In this document: piece by piece, positions 24,801 to 36,800 of the stretch
Layout: each line of letters starts with the position of its first letter
Position numbering within the stretch: the first letter of the stretch is position 1
NCBI RefSeq assembly: GCF_032854445.1
Contig: NC_088302.1
Location: 806,001 to 870,000 of the forward strand
Length of the DNA stretch: 64,000 nt
Direction of reading: 5' to 3'
Source of the DNA: Liolophura sinensis
Taxonomy: Eukaryota > Mollusca > Polyplacophora > Chitonida > Chitonidae
Position numbers and translations under genes: made by a program
Notes under the pieces: model-generated
Seen by the model: only the letters and a program-made list of their open reading frames with translations
Told to the model about the DNA's origin: nothing
The model's database searches: none

Positions 24801-27800
24801 CTTTTAGACATAAAGCTGCCACTCCTAGACTTATGTCAGACTTGTTCTAACTTATCATTCCTGAAATTTAAAATGACATGGAAGAACAGTAGAAAAGAGA
24901 GAGAGAGACAGAGAGTTTTAATTTTTTTCAGGCATAGTCAATCATTCAAGCAACCAATTAATAAATCTGCCCGTATCATACTGAAGCTGACTCTCATTCG
25001 TTCATTCACGTGTTCAGGTATGGGACGACAGGCTGGCAGCGTTAGCAGAGAAGTGGGCTAAGCAGTGTCAGCAACTGTCTGATGACAGCCGACAACTCCC
25101 AAGTGAGTAGCTCATTATAGTTAGCAACTGTCAGACGACATTCGACAACTACAAAGTGGGTAGTCCATGTTAATCAGCAACAGTCAGATGACAGTCGACA
25201 ACTACTAAGTGGGTAGTTCATGTTAATCAGCAACTGTCAGACGACAACCGACAACCACTAAGTGGGTAGTTCATGTTAATCAGCAACTGTCAGACGACAT
25301 TCGACAACTACTAAGTGGGTAGTTCATGTTAATCAGCAACTGTCAGGCGACAACCGACAACTACTAAGTGGGTAGTTCATGTTAATCAGCAACTGTCAGG
25401 CGACAACCGACAACTACAAAGTGGGTAGTCCATGTTAATCAGCAACAGTCAGATGACAGCCGACAACTACTAAGTGGGTAGTTCATGTTAATCAGCAACT
25501 GTCAGGCGACATTCGACAACTACTAAGTGGGTAGTTCATGTTAATCAGCAACTGTCAGACGACAGTCGACAACTACTAAGTGGGTAGTTCATGTTAATCA
25601 GCAACTGTCAGACGACAGTCGACAACTACTAAGTGGGTAGTTCATGTTAATCAGCAACTGTCAGACGACAGTCGACAACTACTAAGTGGGTAGTTCATGT
25701 TAATCAGCAACTGTCAGATGACAGTCGACAACTACTAAGTGGGTAGTTCATGTTAATCAGCAACTGTCAGATGACATTCGACAACTACTAAGTGGGTAGT
25801 TCATGTTAATCAGCAACTGTCAGATGACAGTCGACAACTACTAAGTGGGTAGTTCATGTTAATCAGCAACTGTCAGACGACAGTCGACAACTACTAAGTG
25901 GGTAGTTCATGTTAATCAGCAACTGTCAGGCGACAACCGACAACTACGAAGTGAGTATCTCATGTCAGTTGTTCTCATGCGTATTAACATAATCAATAAA
26001 CTCATTGCCTTTAGAGATAAACAAAAAGATTAAGCAACAGTATTTCACAATGCATGTATAGACACCTGCACGAATCTATTAATTTTGGATAATAGGACAA
26101 CGAAAGAGCCTTCCTGCATTTTACCTGATGACAGCTTATTGCAAATGAGTGTTTTAATGAGCTTATAATGATAGTCATTCTGGAAATTTGGAACTCTTGT
26201 TTTAACCTCAAAGTCAACTTATTCGCTCTATCTGGCTAATTGACCACTGTAAATGCTTCATACAACAGTTGCTATATAAAGCTCAAACTGGGACTTGACC
26301 AGCGTATAGTACAATAACTCAGGATAAACTCAAGTAAGGTCATTTTATCAGATAAATATTCTGGCCACCATCTCTGTAATATGAGAGTTATTCTGAGCAG
26401 ATTACGGGGCGACCATAGGTCAGAATGGCGCTTGGGGCTACCAAGACTGGAAGGGTGCCCTAGGGGCGTGGTCAGGCGAGGCGGAAATATACCGGTTTGG
26501 TCGGGATCCCGAGAGCTACCTCCCCGTGGGCCACACCTGGCAAGACATTGGGCATTATACGCAGGTGAGTCTACCATTCACTCTGTGTAACGTGCTGAGG
26601 CCAGTTTTACAATTATGTCGTAACACTATGACAAGCGCATTCGCCATATCTTGTCATAAAGGTTACGCCAGGCGCAGTCTTCGAATGGTTCGTAAAGCAG
26701 GCCCGAGGGGTGTTGCCGGGCAGAAATCAGAACATAAGTCTGAAGGCAAACAAAATACTCTTTTGATTTCAGACAGTGTCTTTTTTTTTGCCATAGAGAT
26801 TGCTTTCACGCCTATATAATTAAGTCAAAACAGCTACAAGGTCGGGAAAGTGGGTTAATAATCGGAGATTATGTAGCAATTTAGGGTCACACAGAGAAGG
26901 ACTTATACACCTGTTACTGTTTACTTATTTGATTGATGTTTTACGCCGTACTCAAGAATTTCACTTACAAGACGGTGTCCAACATTATGGTGGCAGGAAA
27001 CTGGACACAGACCGGGGGATATCTATGTTTACAAGTCACAGCGCGCGGAGAAGACAGATAAGCAACTCATGAAAAAACAGATAGCTTGAGAATATCTTCC
27101 TCATGTTTGTTTTTTAAGGTCAAAAGAAGAAAAGAAAACATGAAAGCCGCTTATAAAGTTTTGTGAGTGTTTTTGCTTGACATTTACAAGCATGCACAAG
27201 AAAATTATGATTTTCCATCTTTACACTCCAGGGTTAATAAACGCGTCTATGACGGGATATAACACCCATTCTTTCTACCCCGTCAGTGATCAGTATGCCC
27301 TAGGTTGTACTCAGAACAGCATGTGAGTTCTGCAAAAACACCTAGACTATCTGGGAAGCGGAAAATTACATAAATCCAACGAATACACTATCGCCGACAT
27401 CGATTTAAAAATAGACATTTTCCTGAACAACATTTTGCAGGACGAATTTCTTCACCCACTGTGTTTGAAACCAGGGAAATCTAGCTTCCGGGTTGTCTTA
27501 TAGAATAGCGTATAATTTCACACAATCATCTGTTGGTGTCGGGAGTCATACTTTTCCATGTATGTGAAGAAACTAATAGCGGCGGGCGATTTGACCATAA
27601 CCCAGTTACGCAATAGGCCTACTACACATACAGCTGAGTAGATCCACGCTAAGCTGTGGCAGAATTCAGGCTACGGTCGTGATGCTCTGTGAGGAAAATA
27701 ATCCAGAGAATCAACTCAGATGAATGGTTGCGTGGAAGGGCAGAAAAACAAACATTTGCTGCAACGAATGTAGAGCCTATAATAGTCCCGCAATTGCCAA

Positions 27801-30800
27801 TTAACCCCTATTGTTGTTGTTGTTGCAGATGGTTTACAATACGACTGTAAGAATAGGCTGTGGATTCGCCAAGTGCCGCGAGGTCGAGGCTCAGAAATAC
27901 ATAAGCTTTTATTTCTGTAACTATGCCTCCGGGTGAGATTGTCTAGTATTTGTATGTATAGGTCTATATCAAAAAACGGATTGTTAGGCAACTGAGTGCT
28001 ATTAAAAAATCCAGTAACTCTTGAAATACCATTTAAACGAAGATATAATATGCTATTGTAAGAAGAGAGAGATAAACATTTCAACCAAATGCCTTTATCA
28101 TTAACTTAGCTTCGGTCAATGCATAACCTGGTGAAGTCTGATCACGTTCTCTACCTGGAACTTTTTGACTTCTGTACGACAATAATATTTCACCGCTAAA
28201 ACGTATACGGTAAATCATAATGGAGCATATGGATAGATAGTACAGGATGGAGTGAAGTAACGATAACACTCGTACCGATAAGCCACACCCAAAGTTCACT
28301 GGCGTCCCACCATGGATCGAGAAAAAACATACGCAGTGCCAAAACCGAATCTTACTTTTTCGTAAGTTAGAATGAAACATGAGGCACTTTATGACTGAGA
28401 CATCTATGCAAAACATTTTTAACCTATTTTTTGGAAAGCACCATTGTTTTGTTCACAGTCAGAGTTATCGTCAGGCTTTTCCGTACACGAACGGAAGTCG
28501 GTGCAGCGCATGTCCCGGAAGTTGTGTTAAAGGCGTTTGTAGTAAGTAATTTACCTTTGCTCTTAGCTTTGATTTATCACATCTGTGAGAATTTCACAGG
28601 ATGGTAGACATTTTGGCGCATAAATAAGTGTTTCTCATGTACGGTGTAACGACCTCCGGTATAGTAATGATTTTCAAAAGATCTGACTTGATAAATGTAG
28701 CGAAATCACAGTCAAACTCATGACAAACTCTGAATAATTGTAGCGAAATCACAGTCAAAGTCATGGCAAGCCCTGAATAAATGTGGTGAAATCACAGTCA
28801 AAGTCATGACAAGCTCTAAATAAATGTAGCGAAATCACAGTCAAACCCACGACAAACTCTGAATAAATGTAGCGAAATCATAGTCAAACTCATGACAAAC
28901 TCTGAATAAATGTAGCGAAATCATAGTCAAACTCATGACAAACTCGGAAATAGTTCACCAATGGGAACATTCGGCCGACATAAATGTGTAGACAGTGTTA
29001 CGTAGAGAAGGTTGTGTAGACATAGTGTTACGTAGAGAAGGTTGTGTAGACATAATGTTACGTAGAGAAGGTTGTGTGAACATTCGGCCGACATAAATGT
29101 GTAGACATAGTGTTACGTAGAGAAGGTTGTGTAGACATAATGTTACGTAGAGAAGGTTGTGTGAACATTCGGCCGACATAAATGTGTAGACATACTGTAA
29201 CGTAGAGAAGGTTGTGTGAACATTCGGCCGAAACAAATGTGTAGACATAGTGTTACGTAGAGAAGGTTGTGTAGACATAATGTTACGTAGAGAAGGTTGT
29301 GTGAACATTCGGCCGACATAAATGTGTAGACATAGTGTTACGTAGAGAAGGTTGTGTGAACATTCGGCCGACATAAATGTGTAGACATAGTGTTACATTG
29401 TGTGAATTTAGAACAGTTCAGGTAATTCATAAATAATGCTTAATCCAATGATTATTATTATAATGCAGTAAGGTGGATATTCAATGTTTCCCATCACTAT
29501 TACTGGTATCTTTCCATCGCTGTTTTCCTGTATATTTGTCACCAGTGGTATTATTTTCTCTTCACAGTGTGCGGCGGAAGGATTTGCGTCAATGGCGGTC
29601 ATTTGAACCTGGCCACGTGCACCTGCGAATGTCCCACATTATACAGCGGCATCAACTGTAAGAAGGGTAACTCACTTTTGGCAGTTTATTTCCACGATTA
29701 TCGGTTATGTAAAGAAGGCTTTCTGCTGTAACATTATTTTCCTGTCACATGCATATATTTTCCCAAAACTGAAGCTTACATACACGTAAATGAATGAATG
29801 TCGTTAGGCACCCATGTAGTATATTACACTGAATGAATGTCGTTAGGCACCCATGTAGTATATTACACTGAATGAATGTCGTTAGGCACCCATGTAGTAT
29901 ATTACACTGAATGAATGTCGTTAGGCACCCATGTAGTATATTACACACAAGAAACTAAATTAGTCCCAGTGGATTTTGTGTTTTAGGGAAAGGAAGATTT
30001 TATAACGAATAAAGTATATCAGTTCAGTGTGTATCTTAAGAGAAACATGCAAGGTTGCCTTCTCTGAAAACAGACACAATCCAATTGAACTGATTTACTA
30101 TTTTGCGTGTTTTACAAACGTCTTGATTGATTTGCCCTACAAAGGATGCGGTGTATTGTGTGTTTCATAAACGTCCTCTTGTTCTGTTTGATTTCAGTGG
30201 TTTGCCCTCCAAAAGACGAGGTGTTTTGTGGGAGGGAATGGCAGCCAAACATGTGCCAACTGTTCTCCAACGTCCCAGAAAAATGTCCATTCATGTGTGG
30301 AATATGCCCTGGTGAGATTAACATCAACTTCAATCTGTATTTTAAAATCTGACTAGATTTTAGTAATGATTCGTTGAGTAATTTAACAGGTCAAAAACAC
30401 GTCCCATCTTCATTTTGAATGCTAAGTTTAATACAATGAATAATTCTAATATTCTCACTGAATTTTGTTTGCAATAGTATGGATGTCCACCATTTATGTA
30501 TGTAGAGTTGTGCAGTTACGTTTCACTGACAAAAGGCAAGTTTGCTGATAACTGTGAGCGTTTTTACTGAAATCTGAACACAGGCGACTAACCTCATGAC
30601 GTGCGCTAATGGAGTATACAAGGTACAGGTGTTGTGCACACGACACCATTAGTATGACCTCGTATCACTGGAGATCTGCATGTCATGGATTTACCCCTGA
30701 ACATTCCACTCAGATAAGACAAACTGAAAATCCGCTGCTCTCTTAAAACTGAAAAGTTATATGTAAATTTGACAGTGTTAAAGAAAAGATGTTGGCAGTG

Positions 30801-33800
30801 CTGGAAGCGAGAAAAAATTATTATGTTAAGGTAACACTTTCTAAAGCATAAGAAAATAAACACTTTACAAAGTGTTTAGAAAATGTTGAAGACCTAACCT
30901 ACCACTATCTTACGTGAAATGTTTAGTTTTAGTCAGATAGTTTTGGGTGCTGTGTTATAAACATTAGAAATATTGTGGTATAACATTATGTTACAACCTA
31001 CAAACAATTATGACGCGATGTGGCACTCACATGTCACAACCTGTACCCACAAACAATCATGACGCGATGTGACACTCACATTTCACAATTTGTACCTACA
31101 AACAATTATGACGCGATGTGGCACTCACATTTCACAATTTGTACCTACAAACAATCATGACGCCATGTGGCACTCACCTGTCACAGCTTGTACCTACAAA
31201 CAATCATCACGCGATGTGACACTCACATTTCACAATTTGTACCTACAAACAATCATGACGCGATGTGGCACTCACATGTCACAGCCTGTACCCACAAACA
31301 ATCATGTCACGATGTGACACTCACATGCCACAGCCTTTACCTACAAACAATCATAACGATGTGGCACTCACATGTCATAGGCTGTACCTACAAACAACCA
31401 TGATGCTCTGTGGCATTCACATTTTACCATTTAACGTGGTATGTTAGTTTAAGACTAACAATAAATGTTGACAAGTCAGTATTTGCGTTTAAAGGGAGTA
31501 TTTGCTATGACCACTTTCTTTTGTCTCCTGCGCCGCTGTGACCGTGTAGTGCCCGTGGAGGAAGGTCGCCAGAAGCCCCCCAACACCAGCTCCTCCAACA
31601 CAAGGCCCCCCATTACCAGCTCCCCCGACCCCCAGGAATATGTGTCTGACTTCGGCTGTAAATACACGGGCAAAAGACCAAGTCCAGGTATGTAGCGCGC
31701 GACGATTAAACTTCATTAGATATGAATGTAATTCACAAGACTTCTGTAGGGGCCTATAATTTGTGTTGTCTTTTGTGGTAGGATTCAAGTTCAAATAAAT
31801 TGTTTTTCAAAATCATCTGGGAAACTACTTTTATAACATAATGGTATATAACTTTGAAACAGATGAAAAATATCTGAATAAATTCTTCAAATCAGCCAAT
31901 GGAACTTACTGTAAAGGAATAAGCAATTAGTTAATAATGTATACGGTTCTTTTGTGTTTGGCTACAACCAATTAGAATATGTCAAACCATGAATCTCTTC
32001 TTTCTTTATACCTGGCGTCAGAGGAGTGTTTAAAGCTCGGGGACGGGGGTCGGGACACAGCCGTCTGTGAGAGTCAGGGGGGCACCGAGCGGTGTAAAGA
32101 CTGTTATAATCTGCCTGAGACCCGCGATGCCTGCCCCGTCATGTGCGCAGTATGTCCGGGTAAGTCGCCTTCACTGTCTGTTTGAGATCACGAACACTGG
32201 GTAGTGTTCAGGACGTCGTTTCACTCTTCATACTCTCCAAAATTACGACTTCCCGTCAGGAGTTACTGCTTGTAACGATGTGAAAGGAGAGTCTTCAGGA
32301 GAGTCGGAATTGGGAGAGCTAAGCTGGCCCCGTGTTTTAACGTTTATTCCAAATATTCCCGAACACTGAGGGATTATATGCACTAAACAGAGTGGTTATT
32401 AAGAATTAGAAAACAGAAAAATTAAATCTTTTATTCTTTTTCTGGCATATCGTTCTTTGTTTTCCTGAAAAACAGATTCTCTTATACTACCTTTTCATGC
32501 ATCCTTTAAGCGCACTACCCTTTCCCAGGCCTAACCTCAGCAGATATAAGATGATTTTCGTGTTTTAACTGAACACCACTCAGATTTTTTTTTTGAAACA
32601 AGATTTAATATTATTGATTACCCAAGATTTGTAAATATTGTGTGGACAACTCATCCAACCCATTCTTTCATATATTAACACTTATATCATTCGTCGGTTT
32701 GGCTTACATTTCTAGGTAGGAATGTGATTTGAGCATATTGAGCATGATTAATAAAATTAGTGTCACAAACTCTTACAATTATTCGAATTTATATTGGTAT
32801 TTGTAACGGAATATAGTTATATAGAAGTGGAAGTGCGCTCATGCAGAAGTCTTCAGTGATGTGGGAAAGACATACGACTGTAATAACCGAGGAGTTATAT
32901 TTCTGTTATAACATGATATACAAAATATCATGTTATAAATGAAGATAGTAAAAGTATACAGGTATCTCAGTGGCGCTTTTATTTCAGCTTTTATTTAATT
33001 CAGTAGTTGCTGAATGGTGTAGCAGTACTTGTAGCTTTTGTCATGTTCTCAAACCGTTATCCCAGACTTGTGTCCCTGTATCCGCTGACTACAGATCCAT
33101 AGAAACACAACAGCGAGAGCAGGAACAAGTCTGATTTCTGTGCACTGAGTGCTGACTATGGTGGTCAGTATATTCGCTTTGTTAGGAGATAATGTGAATT
33201 CATTTGTAAGATGCATATTTGTAACACGACACGTACAGTGTACGTTTTCCGATGGCGGTATATCCATATATAATATCTCCATGGTTTACAACAGTTTGGA
33301 GGTCTGTCGTTGTGCGGATTATGACGTGCAGCGTTCCTGTACGTGTGTGAAGCATTTAAGCTGGTATACTATTGTTTGAGTTATGTGAACACCACTCAGA
33401 TTGCACTCTCTCCCTCCGTCTCTTCCACGTAGGGAGGAGAGGAACGGTCATCAATGGCGTGAAGCTGCCATCTGTGAGGACGGATGGAGTTCGTTGCCCG
33501 CTTCGCGCTCAGGAGAGAGTGCTTTAGCTCCTCATCGTGGTGGTGAGGTTTGTCAGTTTTACCTGACGTTCCCTGGATGCATACTATAGAAATGATCCCT
33601 AAAAGTATGATCTTACCACAGCAATTGCGAGAAAAATTGACTACCTCATTGATGCCCCTGTTTAGGTAGTGGGCCCTAACAAGTTTCAAGGCCTAAATAA
33701 GGTACTTATGTGTAGCTGAATGTAGCTTAAAATAAAAAAAGTTTAATTTCACGTTTAAATTAAGAAATCTAATGGATGGCTTTGTGAGTAGGGGAGAAAT

Positions 33801-36800
33801 TATGCCACACGCGGTGGTGACCTGTTATTCTAGCTGAATGAAAACACAGATGACAGAGGTGGAATGGAGAGCATGGAAAACGAGTTCCGAAAATAAATTG
33901 GCAGTGGAAATAAGTGATGAAAGTCATTATGGCGAAAAAACAAAAAACAAAAAAAAAACAGGATTTGGTAAATATTTATCTTTAAACAAGGTGTTTATTT
34001 GTAGATTTTTATGTAGGTTGTACATATTTAAGTCGATGTAACGTGGGCAATTCTAACTACTCATTCACAAGGCTCGGGGAGGAAGATGCAAAATAAAAGT
34101 CTTTTACGACTGGTATGGGAATATTAGAGAGTAATGGAAAAAATGATTTTTTATTTTTTTTTTATTTTTGTTTGTTTATCTGTTTTGAAACAGGATTTAA
34201 TATTATTGATTACCCAAGATTTGTAGATATTGTGTGGGCAACTCATCCAACCCATTCTTTCATATATTAACACTTATATCGTTCGTCGGTTTGGCTTACA
34301 TTTCTAGGTAGGAATGTGATTTGAGCATATTGAGCATGATTAATAAAATTAGTGTCACAAACTCTTACAATTATTTGAATTTATATTGGTATTTGTAACG
34401 GAACATGGTTATATAGAAGTGGAAGTACACGCATGCAGAAGTCTTCAGTGATGTGGGAAAGACATACGACTGTAATAACCGAGGAGTTATATTTCTGTTA
34501 TACAAAATATCATGTTATAAATGAAGATAGTAAAAGTATACAGGTATCTCAGTGGCGCTTTTATTTCAGCTTTTATTTAATTCAGTAGTTGCTGAATGGT
34601 GTAGCAGTACTTGTAGCTTTTGTCATGTTCTCAAACCGTTATCCCAGACTTGTGTCCCTGTATCCGCTGACTACAGATCCATAGAAACACAACAGCGAGA
34701 GCAGGAACAAGTCTGATTTCTGTGCACTGAGTGCTGACTATGGTGGTCAGTATATTCGCTTTGTTAGGAGATAACGTGAATTCATTTGTAAGATGTATAT
34801 TTATAACACGACACGTACCAGTGTACGTTTTCCGATGGCGGTATATCCATATAAATTACCTCCATGGTTTACAACAGTTTGGAGATCTGTCGTTGTGCGG
34901 ATTATGACGTGCAGCGTCCCTGTACGTGTGTGAAGCATTTATGCTGGTATACTATTGTTTGAGTTATGTGAACACCACTCAGATTGCACTCTCTCCCTCC
35001 GTCTCTTCCACGTAGGGAGGAGAGGAACGGTCATCAATGGCGTGAAGCTGCCATCTGTGAGGACGGATGGAGTTCGTTGCCCGCTTCGCGCTCAGGAGAG
35101 AGTGCTTTAGCTCCTCATCGTGGTGGTGAGGTTTGTCAGTTTTACCTGACGTTCCCTGGATGCATACTATAGAAATGATCCCTAAAAGTATGATCTTAAC
35201 ACAGTCATGGCGGGAAAAATTGACTACCTAATTCATGCCCTTGTTTAGGTAGTGGGGCTTAAGATGTTGTAACGGTAAGCGAAAACACCTGGTTTTAGCT
35301 TTTGTCTCGTAATAGTGGGAATATTGTTAATTATTCAGGTGTATAGTAGAATAGTCAAAATTATTACGATAAAATAGGTGATGAAATTTGTTTATATGCT
35401 GTGCTTTTGACATATATTGAGTAACTTTAGAACTGCCGGTGCAATATTGACGTTAACATGCTGTTTGCCTGGAGGAGTTATCTGCCCTTCGTGGTGTGCC
35501 ACGTGGGCGAAGAGGCCTATCCCTTTATCTTACACTTAGTATTGTGTAGACATGTTCGTGATGCAAAATGATCCCGTTTAAATTATATTGCCGACACTAA
35601 AACAGGATAATGATATCTCAGATCAAATGAGAAAAAATATTTTTGGACCACACTGAAATTCGAGATGCTGTCAGTTCATGTAGGCCTAGAAAGGTGTATT
35701 TATTGTCAGAGACAAAGAGGCTTATCTCACACCTTTGTGTCTGACGTTTTCAGCTAAATAGTAGACTATGGACAGGTTTTGGTGTGTCTCGCTAGCCCCG
35801 GCCCTCTGCGCCCTCTGATGACTGGGTTGCTGCGTGCATCTACAAAACTGTACAGAACATTGATATTATATGAAGTGTGAAGCCAGAACATTCTCTTGGA
35901 TACCGTGTTCACATTGGCCTGCTCAGTCAAGTCAGCATCAGAACATTTTCTTGGATACCGTGTTCACATTGGCCTGCTCAGTCAAGTCAGCACCAGAACA
36001 TTCTCTTGGATACCGTGTTCACATTGGCCTGCTCAGTCAAGTCAGCACCAGAACATTCTCTTGGATACCGTGTTCACATTGGCCTGCTCAGTCAAGTCAG
36101 CACCTTCAGATCTGTTACTGGGTCCATTATGACAATACAACATTACAACTTTACCAGTATTTTATAGTTGTTTTTAGGCCTTAAAAATCATTTAGATCTT
36201 CAGAAATCATTTCATCGGTTTATAACGGTATTTATAGTTTTGAAAATTGTGGTGATGTTTTCAAAAAATCATTTTCAAACTAAGCTTTAAAATAAGTTTC
36301 ATGCCTTTATGATATATTTTTGCAAAGGTATAAAATTGATTTTTGAAGCTTTAAAATGATTTTTATATTTAAAACTTTCGAAAATAGCCTTTGTTTTCAA
36401 ACTTTAAAAATTATTTTCATGCGAAAGTGTTAAGAATATCTCACAGCTGATGTTAGCATCAGCTCTATAAACATGCTGACAAAGTATCAATAGTGCCCAG
36501 GGAGTTCTTACAAAGCCTTTACCGTAATTTTAACTTTATCTTTTCCACTTTGGGTAGGCTTATTCTACAAGAGTCTTCTTTGCGTCACACTTTTAAGGTT
36601 TTATAACTGATTTTCAAAGCTTAAAAAAAACGCTATTTTGAATATTTTGAAAATCAGATTTCAAGGAATGAAAATGATTTCTTAAGGTTTAAAAGTACGA
36701 AATAAATAGCACAATGGCAACCCCATGAATAAGTTTATTTTTTAAACATTTATTCGTTTATTGTTTATAGAAATGTTATCACATAATGTGAATTTAAACA

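Noticed and set aside
33230-33360. A Cys-rich stretch in duplication copy A as a second EGF-like exon of gene 1
   Set aside because: Cys spacing is poor, splice sites are weak, and copy B has a frameshift and stop at the same place.
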